This document shows positions 42,682 through 51,898 of a DNA stretch of 64,000 nucleotides, piece by piece. The stretch lies in NCBI GenBank assembly GCA_963821095.1, contig CAWGCJ010000014.1, positions 1 through 64,000 of the forward strand, read 5' to 3'. The stretch's first letter is position 1. Each line of letters starts with the position of its first letter. The notes under the pieces are model-generated. The model was not told where the DNA came from, did no database searches, and was given only the letters and a program-made list of their open reading frames with translations. The position numbers and the translations under genes are program-made. The stretch is from CAVPHV01 sp963821095 (GTDB taxonomy: Bacteria; Actinomycetota; Acidimicrobiia; Spongiisociales; UBA5794).

Positions 42682-43771
42682 AGTGCGCAACCTCGCGGTC
42701 GCCGTCTACGACGAGGAACTCGCCGCCAGGTTGGCGGGCAAAGGCTCGGGCCTTTGGGTCGAGTCGGAGGAGCGGGAGCTGCCCTCTGGTTGGTGGCGGG
42801 TCATCAGCGACCTCAGCTTCACCGTGCAACCCGGAGAGGTGCTCGCCATCGTCGGCGAGTCCGGTGGTGGCAAGACACTGTCGCTGCTCGGGTCATTTGA
42901 TCTGCTCGGCGGTGGCGCCCGGGTCATCTCCGGCGAGGTGTTTCTCGATGGTGACCGCATCTACCCGCTTCCGGGAACCCGGAAGCGAATGTGGCGGCTG
43001 CGGAAGCGATCGAACCGCTACGACTTCGACGACAGCGATTGGCGCGAGGCCATCGGAATGGATGTCGGTTTCCTCTTCCAGAACGCCATCACCGCTTGGG
43101 AGCCGACGAGCTACATCGGCGACCAGGCCGGCGAGGCGCTCGGTGAGCACACCGAACTGACCCAGGAGGAGATCGAGGAGCGGGTCTTTGACGCCCTCGG
43201 CGACGTGAAGCTCCCCAAGGCGCACAAGTTCTTCTCCTTCGCCCACCAGATGAGCCGGGGCGAAGCCCAGCGCGCCATGCTTGCGGCCGCGTTGATCAAG
43301 TCGCCGCGTTTGCTGGTCGCCGACGAACCCCTGTCGGGTCTCGATGTCTCGGTCGCCGCGGCGATTCTCGACCTGATCAGGGACCTCCAACGCAAACGGA
43401 ACATGGCGATGATCCTCGTCACCCACGACCTTGCCACGGTGGCGTCCATCGCCGACCGTGTGGCGATCATGTACGCCGGGCGCATCGTCGAAACCGGACC
43501 GAGTCACGACGTGTTCCACAATCCCCGGCACCCGTACACCGATGGTCTGCTCAGCTCGATCCCGATGCCGGGTGTGGATCGGTTGCGTCCCATCGAGGGT
43601 GACGCCCCTCGCCTCATCGACGTCCCCCCAGACACGTGCGCCTTCGCTCCGCGATGCCCCTACGCGGTGGACGCCTGTCGAGCGAGCCTTCCCGAACTCG
43701 AACCCGCCGGCTCCGGCGCCGTCGCCTGCTTCCGTCACGACGAACTCACCCTGCGCGGCCTCCCCAGCTGA
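42662..43771 (+). CDS. Oligopeptide-type ABC transporter ATP-binding protein
   Basis: 369 residues. Walker A GESGGGKTLSLLG, Q-loop FLFQNAITAWEP, an altered signature MSRGEAQRAM (the second residue of the usual SGG is Arg), Walker B LLVADEPLSGLDV, H-loop LVTHDLA, and the C-terminal oligopeptide/dipeptide motif NPRHPYTDGLLSSIP with a Cys cluster (FAPRCPYAVDAC). A 20-residue insert precedes the first strand. GTG 42662 has AGAGGAGGAG upstream, inside the EamA gene. No OppBC-type permease or binding protein is adjacent, so its partner is unclear. Confidence 0.88.
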   Translation: MSPPLFEVRNLAVAVYDEELAARLAGKGSGLWVESEERELPSGWWRVISDLSFTVQPGEVLAIVGESGGGKTLSLLGSFDLLGGGARVISGEVFLDGDRIYPLPGTRKRMWRLRKRSNRYDFDDSDWREAIGMDVGFLFQNAITAWEPTSYIGDQAGEALGEHTELTQEEIEERVFDALGDVKLPKAHKFFSFAHQMSRGEAQRAMLAAALIKSPRLLVADEPLSGLDVSVAAAILDLIRDLQRKRNMAMILVTHDLATVASIADRVAIMYAGRIVETGPSHDVFHNPRHPYTDGLLSSIPMPGVDRLRPIEGDAPRLIDVPPDTCAFAPRCPYAVDACRASLPELEPAGSGAVACFRHDELTLRGLPS

Positions 43772-43898
43772 AGAGAGGGTTCTGGCAGACATTTCTGCAT
43801 CATGCTGCGCTCACGTCCGCCAAACCCCGAGCTGAGGGGACGCGAGATCCGGGACGGGGCTACCCTGCGTGGTTGTCCGGAGGCAAGGACGTAGAAGA

Positions 43899-46800
43899 GT
43901 GCGGCTCGTCACCTACATCGGCCTGGTGGCACGACGAGTATGGTCCAAGAAGGGCGTTCTGATTGGGTCGCTTCTCGGAGCGACCCTCGTCATCGCCCTC
44001 CTCGTGGTGCTGCCGCTATACGAAGCATCGGTTCAGGCCGTCGACCTCAAATTCACGCTGGCAAACGCGCCCGCCGACGACGTCGACGTCACCGCATTCA
44101 CTCAGACGATCAGCTACGACGATGTCGTCGCTACCGACAACAGTGAGCTGGTGGTGACCACGTGGCAGCAGCAGATCGAGCCCTGGTACCCATCGATCGT
44201 CGAACGCACCCAGTCCCGCGAGTTTGTGGTGATCCCCATCGACGGGTCGGTCGACTGGATGGGCCAGGCCGCCACCTGGCGGGAGGAAATCGAGGCGCTG
44301 CGCCAAGCCGAGGTTGACCCCGAGGAGTTTCCGCCGGCGCCCTACCCGACCCCTCCGCCCGAGGCCACTCAAGCGAGGATGATGACGGCGCCCGACATTG
44401 CCGACCGGGTTGTGGTCGTCGCCGGTGAGTGGCCGGGCGACACCGAAGGTCTCCCCGCCGGAGGGCCGGCCGCCCCCGTACCCATCGTCCTCGGTGCCGA
44501 CCTTGCCGAGCGAACCGGGCGGGGACCGGGTGATCGATTCATCCTGAAGCCGTTCGCCGGGATGCCTTCCACCTTCGAACTGGTGGAGGTCGTTGGAGTC
44601 GTCGAACCCGTCGAAGCCTCTGATCGCTTCTGGGGCCTCGACGACCCGGACTCGATGATCTACCTGCCGCAGGCAACATTCGACGCCTGGACCGGCTTCA
44701 TCACCGTCGACCCGAGTGATGATCCGTGGGCCCGCCCGCAGCGCGGCTGGATCGACACCACCGCCACACAGCGCTGGTACATCATCTTCGATCCCGACAC
44801 GCTCGACCTCGCCGAACTGGATCAAGTTCGCGGCGGCATCGCCAACTTCCGGGCCAAGCTCGCCCAGGATGCCGGGGCCGACGCCATTGCGAGTTCGACC
44901 TTCCTGCCTGCGTTGCTCGACCGTTTCGCCACTCGTTCGGTCGTCATCGGGGGTCCGATCCTGGCGATCCTGGCCCTGGTCGTCGGTGGGGCGCTCTACT
45001 TCCTCATCTACACCGCGTCCCTCAGCCTGGAGCGGGAGGGTCCCGAGATCGCCCTGCTGCGAACCCGGGGCGCCAGCACCTGGCAAACCGTCGGAATCCA
45101 TCTCGCCCAGTCGGGAGTCATCGCCGTCGTCGCGGCGTTGTTGGCGCCCTTTGTGGCGAGATTGCTCGTCGGTATCACGGGGAGAATCCCGCCGCTGAGC
45201 GACCTCACCGGGGGCAGTCCACTCGAGGTCGCCCAGATCAGGCCGATCGAGCCGTTCCTTATCGCCGGTGGGATCATCACGTTCCTGGCGATGGGCCTGG
45301 CGATTCTCCCCATTGCCCGGCGCTCCGTACTCGACCTGCGTTCGATGGCGGCCCGGCCGATGCGCAGTTCCGTATGGCAGCGCTACAACCTCGACCTGTT
45401 CGCCATCGCCTTGTCGCTTGTGGTGCTGTTCCAACTGGCGCAGCGGGGCTTTGTGAACCTGACCGGTGGGGAGGCCACCCTCGACCCGCTGGCGATCATC
45501 TTTCCCGTCCTGCTGCTGTTCACCGGCGCCCTGATCCTGCTGCGCCTGCTGCCGTGGCTGCTGCGTGGCATCGGATGGGCGATGATCCGGGCCCGTTCGA
45601 TGTCGTTTGCCCTCCCGGGGTGGCATCTCGGTCGCAACCCGATTCCCTACGGCCGCCTGGCGTTGCTGGTCTGGCTGACCACCGGCCTCGGTGCGTTTGC
45701 GCTGACCTACGCCAATACGCTCGATCAGTCGTTCCGCGATCGGGCCGCGTTCACCGCCGGCAGCGACGTGCGGATCGTCGCGGAGAAGGCCGGATTTCTC
45801 GACGCCCCCGACGACGACATCTCGACGGCGGTGCTGCGGACCGAAGGTGCCCCTCGCCAGAGCGGGAGCAGACTTGCCGAAGTGCTGGCGATCCGTCCCG
45901 AAGAGTTCTCCTCGGTCGTCGCCTGGCGGAGCGACTTCGGCGCCGATACCCCCCAGGAGGTCTTCAACCCGCTGCGACCAGACGGTGTCGTCCCCGATAT
46001 CGGAATCGAACTGCCGGCCGATGCTACCGCTCTGCGGATGGATGGGATCGTGGTGCCGCGTACCTGGCTGCAGAAGGAAACGCTTGCTTCCGGCGGCGGC
46101 GAACCGGACCCGAGTCTGCGCCTGATGGTGAAGGCCTTTGACGCCAAGGGCCAGGTGTGGACGATGGAAGCCGATGGCGACTTCGTCGACTCGGGCTGGA
46201 CCGTGGTCGAGGTCGATCTGACCAGCGGGCTCAACACCGAGTACCTCACCCCGCCGGTGCCGCCGCTGAGCATTCACACGATGTGGCTGGAACGAAGTGA
46301 TCCTTCCGGCGGCAACGTGGTGAACGGTGAGGAGTTGTTGTTCGTCGACTTCGGGGTCGTCACGTCGGCTGGGGAATCATCGCTCGAGGAGGCGCTGAGG
46401 GAGCTCACTCCGGTCAACGGCCTCGTCCTACGCAGCGGCGTGTCCGGCGATGTGGCCGCCCTGTCGTACTACTCCGAGGCCCCGCCGGAGGTTGTCGAGC
46501 CGACCCCGGCCGAGATCGCGGCCTCGCCACTCAACCGGCCGGGACTGGTCTCGCAAATCTCGTTGCCGACCGCCCGGACCCGGGTCAATCCGGCGGTGCC
46601 TTCGCTTCGGCGGATCCCCGACGGCCTGTATGTGCTGCTCGACGATGAGGTGGCGGCCAACTCGGGGATGGATGTTGGGGAGAGCTCCAGCTATTCGGTG
46701 GCCGGGCAGATCTTCAACGGCACCATGGTCGGATTCATCGGTGAGGTGCCGACCATGAGCGATCGGACCAAGCAGGGGTCGATGATGGTCGACTTCGATG

Positions 46801-47432
46801 CCATCAACGCCTGGGTCAATGGCCCGGCTACGTGGAGCTATCGCACCAACCTCGCCAGGGTGGACGGTCCGGACGAAATCTGGATCGCCACCGACAACCC
46901 GGACGCTGCGGTACGGCGGGTCACCGGCCAGCTCCCGACCGAACCAGATGCGGTCTACACCATCATCGCCAGCGAGAGTGACTTCTCCAGCCGTCCTGTC
47001 CAGGTTGGCCTGGTCGCCATTCTGTTCGTCGGTGCCATCGTGAGCGTGGTGCTCGCCCTCGCCGGCGTCACCGGGTACGTGCTATTGGCCGTGTCGCGCC
47101 GCGCCCGTGAGATGGGTGTATTGCGTGCCCTCGGGTTCCCGCGCAGCGGCGTTGCGGCCACGTTCGCCATCGAACAGGTCGTTGTGGTCGGCCTTGGAGC
47201 CGTGGTCGGCACGTTGGGCGGCATCGCCCTGATGTGGACGATGATTGGTTTCCTCCAACTCGGTGAGACCGCGCAACTCATCGAACCCGAGATTGTGCTT
47301 GCTGTGCCGTGGAACGTCCTGCTGGTGTACATCGGGGTCGTCGGGCTGCTGCTGATCCTGTCGGTTATTTGGGCAACCCGCCGGGTGTCGGCGCGGCGGA
47401 TGAGCGAAGTGCTGAGGGAGGTGGAGCGCTGA
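43899..47432 (+). CDS. Giant FtsX/MacB-type ABC transporter permease
   Basis: 1177 residues. One N-terminal membrane helix (about 19-40) precedes a 300-residue outside domain, followed by helices at about 346-376, 398-427, 450-475, 495-520, 528-560 and 583-608. A second outside domain of some 420 residues comes next, then three final helices (about 1035-1163) with the FtsX-type AVSRRAREMGVLRALGFPRSGVAATFAIEQ. Two FtsX units are thus fused. Type VII transporters like this usually drive extracytoplasmic work (lipoprotein handling, peptide resistance, wall hydrolase control) rather than uptake. GTG 43899 fits an upstream GGAGG. It overlaps the first ATPase gene by one base. Confidence 0.88.
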   Translation: MRLVTYIGLVARRVWSKKGVLIGSLLGATLVIALLVVLPLYEASVQAVDLKFTLANAPADDVDVTAFTQTISYDDVVATDNSELVVTTWQQQIEPWYPSIVERTQSREFVVIPIDGSVDWMGQAATWREEIEALRQAEVDPEEFPPAPYPTPPPEATQARMMTAPDIADRVVVVAGEWPGDTEGLPAGGPAAPVPIVLGADLAERTGRGPGDRFILKPFAGMPSTFELVEVVGVVEPVEASDRFWGLDDPDSMIYLPQATFDAWTGFITVDPSDDPWARPQRGWIDTTATQRWYIIFDPDTLDLAELDQVRGGIANFRAKLAQDAGADAIASSTFLPALLDRFATRSVVIGGPILAILALVVGGALYFLIYTASLSLEREGPEIALLRTRGASTWQTVGIHLAQSGVIAVVAALLAPFVARLLVGITGRIPPLSDLTGGSPLEVAQIRPIEPFLIAGGIITFLAMGLAILPIARRSVLDLRSMAARPMRSSVWQRYNLDLFAIALSLVVLFQLAQRGFVNLTGGEATLDPLAIIFPVLLLFTGALILLRLLPWLLRGIGWAMIRARSMSFALPGWHLGRNPIPYGRLALLVWLTTGLGAFALTYANTLDQSFRDRAAFTAGSDVRIVAEKAGFLDAPDDDISTAVLRTEGAPRQSGSRLAEVLAIRPEEFSSVVAWRSDFGADTPQEVFNPLRPDGVVPDIGIELPADATALRMDGIVVPRTWLQKETLASGGGEPDPSLRLMVKAFDAKGQVWTMEADGDFVDSGWTVVEVDLTSGLNTEYLTPPVPPLSIHTMWLERSDPSGGNVVNGEELLFVDFGVVTSAGESSLEEALRELTPVNGLVLRSGVSGDVAALSYYSEAPPEVVEPTPAEIAASPLNRPGLVSQISLPTARTRVNPAVPSLRRIPDGLYVLLDDEVAANSGMDVGESSSYSVAGQIFNGTMVGFIGEVPTMSDRTKQGSMMVDFDAINAWVNGPATWSYRTNLARVDGPDEIWIATDNPDAAVRRVTGQLPTEPDAVYTIIASESDFSSRPVQVGLVAILFVGAIVSVVLALAGVTGYVLLAVSRRAREMGVLRALGFPRSGVAATFAIEQVVVVGLGAVVGTLGGIALMWTMIGFLQLGETAQLIEPEIVLAVPWNVLLVYIGVVGLLLILSVIWATRRVSARRMSEVLREVER

Positions 47433-48274
47433 TGGCGAACATCATCGAATGTGACAACCTCATCAAGATCCACAAGCAGGGGACTCTCGAGGTGGTCGCC
47501 CTCCAAGGCATGGACTTCCTGATGGGCGAAGGCGAGTTCATCTCCATCGTTGGCAAGTCCGGAGCGGGCAAGTCGACGCTGCTCACCATCCTCGCCGGGC
47601 TCGAGAAGCCATCGGCCGGCAAGGCGGTCGTCGCCGGCACCAACTTGACCGACATCGACCAGAAGGAACTCGTCACCTACTACCGGCGCACTGTTGGCTT
47701 CCTCTGGCAGGACTTCACCCGCAACTTGCTGCCGTACCTCAAGGCGATCCAGAACGTCGAACTCCCGATGATGCTGGCCGGGATCGGAACCAAGAAGCGG
47801 CGCAAACGGGCAATGGCGCTGATGGAGGCGACCGGGTTGCGCAGCCAGGCGTTTGCGGACATCCACACGATGTCGGGTGGTGAGCAGCAGCGGCTCGCGC
47901 TGTGTGTGGCGCTGTCCGTCGGCCCGAAGCTGCTCCTCGCCGACGAGCCGACCGGTGAACTCGACACCGAAACCTCGTTGGAGATCTACGAGCTTCTCCG
48001 CCGGCTGAGCCACGACGGTGGACTGAGCGTCCTGGTGGTGACCCACGACGTCGCCCTGGCGCAACGCACCGATCGAGTGGTCAGGCTTGCCGATGGGCGC
48101 ATCGCCACCCAGGGCAAACAGGGCGCGGCCGAGTTCCTTCACGTCGATCAACGCGGCATGGTGCAGTTGCCGCGCGACATGCTGCTCGAGGCCGGCATCG
48201 AGGAGACACTGAAGGCCCGGGTCACCGATCAGGGCATCCTGCTGCAACGAGAGGACGCCCCCGATGAGCCTTGA
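47432..48274 (+). CDS. ABC transporter ATP-binding protein (FtsE/MacB type), first of two
   Basis: 280 residues. Walker A SIVGKSGAGKSTLLTILAGLEKP, Q-loop LWQDFTRNLLPYLKAIQNVELPMM, signature TMSGGEQQRLALCVALS, Walker B KLLLADEPTGELDTET, H-loop VVTHDVALA. The last 50 residues are an extension (AEFLHVDQRGMVQLPRDMLLEAGIEETLKARV) that could contact a regulator. It starts at ATG 47432 within TGATG, fully coupled to the permease. It likely pairs with the second ATPase as a heterodimer. Confidence 0.93.
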   Translation: MANIIECDNLIKIHKQGTLEVVALQGMDFLMGEGEFISIVGKSGAGKSTLLTILAGLEKPSAGKAVVAGTNLTDIDQKELVTYYRRTVGFLWQDFTRNLLPYLKAIQNVELPMMLAGIGTKKRRKRAMALMEATGLRSQAFADIHTMSGGEQQRLALCVALSVGPKLLLADEPTGELDTETSLEIYELLRRLSHDGGLSVLVVTHDVALAQRTDRVVRLADGRIATQGKQGAAEFLHVDQRGMVQLPRDMLLEAGIEETLKARVTDQGILLQREDAPDEP

Positions 48275-48980
48275 GCTCAAGCACGTCACCAAGCGATACC
48301 CGAACGGAGCCATCGGCGCCCTCGATGTCAGCCTGCGGATTGACGACGGTGAGTTTGTGGCCTTCTTTGGCCCCTCCGGCTCCGGCAAGACGTCGCTACT
48401 CCAGATGATCGGCTTGCTGATGCCGCCCGATGAGGGTGAGGTGTGGATCGGAGACGAGCGGGTCGACCAACTGTCAGAGGGAGCCGGAGCGGTCGTGCGG
48501 CGCACCAAGCTCGGGTTCGTGTTCCAGAGCGCGGGATTGCTCTCATTGCTGTCGGCCCAGGAGAACGTTGATGTTGCGATGCGGCTTCTCAATGTGAGTG
48601 CCCGCAAGGCGAAACCCCAGGTCAAGGCGGCTCTGGAGTCGGTCAACATGGAGAACCGGGCCGACCATCGCCCTGATGAACTCTCCGGCGGCGAGCAGCA
48701 GCGGGTGGCCATCGCCCGCGGCCTCGTCCACGAACCCGGATACCTGCTGTGCGACGAGCCGACCGGCGAACTCGATACCAACACCGGTGCTGAGATCCTC
48801 GGCCTGCTGCGAGAGATCGCCGCCACCGGCACCACCGTGGTGATGGCCACCCACGACCCCGCCGCCCTCGACTACGTCGACCGTGCCCTATTCGTCCAGT
48901 CCGGCACCCTCCACCTTCCCGACCGCGCCGAACTCAGCCTGTGGCTGAAAGAAGGACAGACGATCCAATCTCTGCAGTAG
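48264..48980 (+). CDS. ABC transporter ATP-binding protein (FtsE/MacB type), second of two
   Basis: 238 residues. Walker A AFFGPSGSGKTSLLQMIGLLMPP, Q-loop FVFQSAGLLSLLSAQENVDVAMRL, signature DELSGGEQQRVAIARGLVHEP, Walker B YLLCDEPTGELDTNT, H-loop MATHDPAALDYVD. Both nucleotide sites of the pair look intact. It overlaps the preceding gene by 11 bases and ends the transporter unit. Confidence 0.93.
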   Translation: MSLELKHVTKRYPNGAIGALDVSLRIDDGEFVAFFGPSGSGKTSLLQMIGLLMPPDEGEVWIGDERVDQLSEGAGAVVRRTKLGFVFQSAGLLSLLSAQENVDVAMRLLNVSARKAKPQVKAALESVNMENRADHRPDELSGGEQQRVAIARGLVHEPGYLLCDEPTGELDTNTGAEILGLLREIAATGTTVVMATHDPAALDYVDRALFVQSGTLHLPDRAELSLWLKEGQTIQSLQ

Positions 48981-48983
48981 GAC

Positions 48984-49346
48984 TCAGTGGGCTTCAGACA
49001 CGCAGAACTCGTTGCCTTCAGGGTCGCCCATGATTGTCCAATGGAACCCTTGGATTTCGTGATCGGCGACCCGTGAACCGCCGAGCGACTCGATGAAGGC
49101 AACAAATTCCTCACGGTTGTCGGCGGTGAGGTCGAGGTGGAGTCGGTTCTTGATGGTCCTGGGCTCGGGCACCAACTGGAAGGCGAGCCCGGGGCCGCCA
49201 TCGCTCAGCCTGCTCATCCAAACGTAGGACGGGTATCGGGCCTTGGCTTCGAGGCCGAGCGCCTGGCTCCAGAACTCGACCATGACGTCTAGGTCGTTGC
49301 AGTCGACCATCACCGTGCCGACTTTGGCAGTTGGGGCATCTCCCAT
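48984..49346 (-). CDS. Glyoxalase-like (VOC) protein
   Basis: 120 residues of the Glyoxalase_6-like type: VGTVMVDCNDLDVMVEFWSQALGLEAKARYP, GPGLAFQLVPEPRTIKNRLHLDLTADNREEFVAFIESLGGSRV, FHWTIMGDPEGNEFCVSE. Two expected ligand positions (His in NRLHLDL and Glu in NEFCV) are present. Function is unknown; such proteins are often small-molecule binders. Its ATG lies one base after the dcd stop, so the two genes form one unit. It converges on the ABC transporter genes. Confidence 0.85.
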   Translation of the reverse strand: MGDAPTAKVGTVMVDCNDLDVMVEFWSQALGLEAKARYPSYVWMSRLSDGGPGLAFQLVPEPRTIKNRLHLDLTADNREEFVAFIESLGGSRVADHEIQGFHWTIMGDPEGNEFCVSEAH

Positions 49347-49347
49347 G

Positions 49348-49920
49348 TCAGGGTCCCTTCGAGAAGTCCTTGTGCCCCCGACTCGGGGTGGGGCCCGACT
49401 GTCCCTGGTACTTGGACCCCGCACCGGGCGATCCGTAGGGGTGTTCGGCCGCGGTGCTGAGCTCGTAAAACGACACCTGGCCGATCTTCATCCCGGGGTA
49501 GATCGCGATCGGCAGGTTGGCGACATTGGAGAGTTCCAACGTGACCTGACCGGTGAAGCCGGGGTCGATGAAGCCCGCCGTGGAGTGAATCAGCAACCCG
49601 ATGCGGCCCAGGCTGGACTTCCCCTCGAGTCGGGCGACGATGTCGTCGGCAAGTCCGATCACCTCGGCAGTCGAGCCGAGCACGAACTCCCCTGGGTGGA
49701 GGATGAAAGGGTGATCCGCAGATGCCTCCACCGAAGTGGTGAGATCCGGTTGATCGGCCTTCGGGTCGATCACGGCGTAGCGATGGTTCTCGAACACCCG
49801 GAACGTCGCGTCACAGCGCAGGTCAACGCTCGAGGGCTGCACCATCGCCACGTCGTACGGGTCGATCACGATCCGGCCGGCAGCGATGGCTTCCTTGATG
49901 GTGCGGTCCGAGAAGATCAC
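49348..49920 (-). CDS. dcd: dCTP deaminase (actinobacterial, probably dUMP-forming)
   Basis: 190 residues. Signature segments MIFSDRTIKEAIAAGRIVIDPYD, VQPSSVDLRCDATFRVF, HPFILHPGEFVLGSTAEVIGL, the catalytic region ARLEGKSSLGRIGLLIHSTAGFIDPGFTGQVTLELSN, and PYGSPGAGSKYQGQSGPTPSR. The length matches mycobacterial Dcd, which makes dUMP directly and spares a separate dUTPase. The start is GTG 49920; minus-strand TACCAT lies six bases upstream with no Shine-Dalgarno, the leaderless pattern with a GTG start. Confidence 0.96.
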   Translation of the reverse strand: MIFSDRTIKEAIAAGRIVIDPYDVAMVQPSSVDLRCDATFRVFENHRYAVIDPKADQPDLTTSVEASADHPFILHPGEFVLGSTAEVIGLADDIVARLEGKSSLGRIGLLIHSTAGFIDPGFTGQVTLELSNVANLPIAIYPGMKIGQVSFYELSTAAEHPYGSPGAGSKYQGQSGPTPSRGHKDFSKGP

Positions 49921-50002
49921 CCGGCGATGGTAGCGGAGCCATCAACCAGCCTTCTCGGACTGGGCGTTCCGAAAGCCGGAGACGGATGGGGCGCTTTGGT
50001 CC

Positions 50003-51055
50003 CTATGTGTTGCGGACGAGTGGGGAGACCTTGGTCCCAAACAACTCGATCGAGCGCATGGCCGACTCATGAGATACCGAGCCTGCATGGTGCAGCATGA
50101 ACCGGTCGATGCCGAGGATTTCTTTCCAGTAGAGAACCTTGGTCGCAACCGTCTCCGGGTCGCCGACCACTAGTGAGCCCTGGGGGCTGCGCATCCAGTC
50201 GTACTGCTCCCGAGTGAGCGGCGGCCAGCCTCGTTCTCGGCCGATCTTGTCCATCATGTCGGTGAACGAGCGATAGATCTCATCGGAGGCTTGCTCGCTG
50301 TCGTCGGCGATGAAGCCGAGACCATGGACCGCCAGTGGGAACTCGCCGGGGTCATAGCCGGATTCGACCAGGGTCCTGCGGTAGAGGTCGGCGAGCACCT
50401 GGAACCGGGCCGGGTCGCCACCGATGATGGCGAGGACCAACGGCAGTCCAAACCGCGCGGCCCGCACCACCGAAGCGGGGGTACCGCCGACCCCGATCCA
50501 AATCGGAAGCGGTTCCTGCTGCGGGCGGGGATAGACCGCTTGGTTGTGTAACGGTTCCCGAAACCGGCCCTGCCAGGTCACCCGCTCGTTCCTGGTGATC
50601 TCCACCAGGAGCTCGAGCTTCTCGGCGAATAGCTCGTTGTAGTCATCGAGCGAGTAGCCAAAGAGGGGAAACGACTCGATGAATGAGCCGCGGCCGACCA
50701 ATAGTTCGGCTCGCCCGTTGGAGATGAGGTCGAGCGTCGAGAAGTCTTGGAATGTCCGCACCGGGTCGGCCGAACTCAGGACGATGACGGCTGAGCTGAG
50801 CCGGATTCGCTCGGTCAGGGCGGCCGCCGCGGCGAGTGTGATGGCTGGTGCCGAGGCCGCCATGTCGACCCGGTGGTGCTCACCGAGGCCGTACACGTCG
50901 AGGCCGACGCGTTCGGCTTCCACGATCTCTTCGATCACATTGCGAAGTCGTTCGCCGTGGCTGATGGGGACACCGGTGGTGGCGTTCTTGTGAGTCTCGG
51001 CGAAGCTCGTCATGCCGAGCTCGAACCGTTTGACAGCGGTGATGAGGGGTTCCAT
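50003..51055 (-). CDS. Luciferase-like (LLM) flavin- or F420-dependent oxidoreductase
   Basis: 350 residues of the bacterial luciferase-like TIM-barrel family: GERLRNVIEEIVEAERVGLDVYGLGEHHRVDMAASAPAITLAAAAALTERIRLSSAVIVLSSADPVRTFQDFSTLDLISNGRAELLVGRGS, then IWIGVGGTPASVVRAARFGLPLVLAIIGG and QGSLVVGDPETVATKVLYWKEILGIDRFMLHHAG. The family uses FMN or F420; which one cannot be read here. It stands alone, divergent from the aldolase gene. Confidence 0.92.
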   Translation of the reverse strand: MEPLITAVKRFELGMTSFAETHKNATTGVPISHGERLRNVIEEIVEAERVGLDVYGLGEHHRVDMAASAPAITLAAAAALTERIRLSSAVIVLSSADPVRTFQDFSTLDLISNGRAELLVGRGSFIESFPLFGYSLDDYNELFAEKLELLVEITRNERVTWQGRFREPLHNQAVYPRPQQEPLPIWIGVGGTPASVVRAARFGLPLVLAIIGGDPARFQVLADLYRRTLVESGYDPGEFPLAVHGLGFIADDSEQASDEIYRSFTDMMDKIGRERGWPPLTREQYDWMRSPQGSLVVGDPETVATKVLYWKEILGIDRFMLHHAGSVSHESAMRSIELFGTKVSPLVRNT

Positions 51056-51171
51056 TCGGTAGCGGTGGACTTAGGTATACCAACCGAACCGAGCCTATGC
51101 GGTGCTCATTGCGGGGGATCAAGCCTGGCTCGGCGCCGGTAGTGTGTCCCGACGAACAACAAGGAGTAGCG

Positions 51172-51843
51172 GTGGCGGCTCACAACAAGGCGGACGTGCT
51201 TGCCGCGATAGAACGTGACGGCGTGGTTCCCGTTTTCAACGACTCCGATGTCGCTATCACCAAGGAAGTGGCCCGTTGTGTTGTTGCGGGCGGGTTGTCG
51301 ACCTTCGAGTTCACGAATCGTGGCGAGGGTGCCCTCGAGGTCTTCGCTGATTTCATCACGTGGGCCAGGGCTGAGCTCCCCGAACTCATCGTGGGCGTTG
51401 GAACCGTCACTGAGCCGGTTGCTGCTGTTCGAGCGATCGATCTTGGTGCCAACTTCGTATTCGCTCCGAGCTTGTCCGGTGCGGTTGCCGTTGTCTGCAA
51501 CTCCCGGGACGTTCCCTATGTGCCGGGCTGTGGCACCGTTACCGAGATTCAGACCGCACATGACCTGGGATGCCACATGGTCAAGCTGTTCCCCGCCGAG
51601 TCGCTCGGCGGTCCGGCCTTCCTCAGTGCGGTGCGAGCACCCTGCCCGTGGGTGCGTGCCATCCCGACCGGCGGGGTCGAGCCCACGGTGGCCTCCATGA
51701 AGCCGTGGTTCGACGCCGGGGCGACCGCGGTCGGCATGGGATCGAAGCTCCTGCCGACGGAGCTCATTGCCGCCGCGGACTGGGATGCGGTGGAGCGGAG
51801 GGTGACCCAGGCGGTGGCGGCCGTTGCTGCGGCGCGGGCCTGA
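51172..51843 (+). CDS. KDPG/KHG-type aldolase
   Basis: 223 residues. A class I aldolase with Schiff-base Lys in HMVKLFPAESLGG, catalytic Glu in STFEFTNRGEGALEVF, VGVGTVTEPVAAVRAIDLGANFVFAP, and phosphate-binding IPTGGVEPTVASMKPWFDAGATAVGMGSKL. It cleaves 2-keto-3-deoxy-6-phosphogluconate or a related keto acid to pyruvate. No Entner-Doudoroff dehydratase or sugar transporter adjoins, so the physiological substrate is open. GTG 51172 has AAGGAG six bases upstream. Confidence 0.92.
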   Translation: MAAHNKADVLAAIERDGVVPVFNDSDVAITKEVARCVVAGGLSTFEFTNRGEGALEVFADFITWARAELPELIVGVGTVTEPVAAVRAIDLGANFVFAPSLSGAVAVVCNSRDVPYVPGCGTVTEIQTAHDLGCHMVKLFPAESLGGPAFLSAVRAPCPWVRAIPTGGVEPTVASMKPWFDAGATAVGMGSKLLPTELIAAADWDAVERRVTQAVAAVAAARA

Positions 51844-51898
51844 GGCGAGTCACCGACGGCGGGCCGGTTTGGCGAACTGGACGGCGACACCGCAATTT

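Noticed and set aside
44016..46277. A 753-codon open frame antisense to the FtsX permease
   Set aside because: The product is a shadow rich in Gly/Arg/Asp/Gln with no domain; the sense gene has clear membrane and FtsX features.
46955..48850. A 631-codon open frame antisense to the two ABC ATPases
   Set aside because: Pure shadow of two overlapping, well-conserved ATPase genes.
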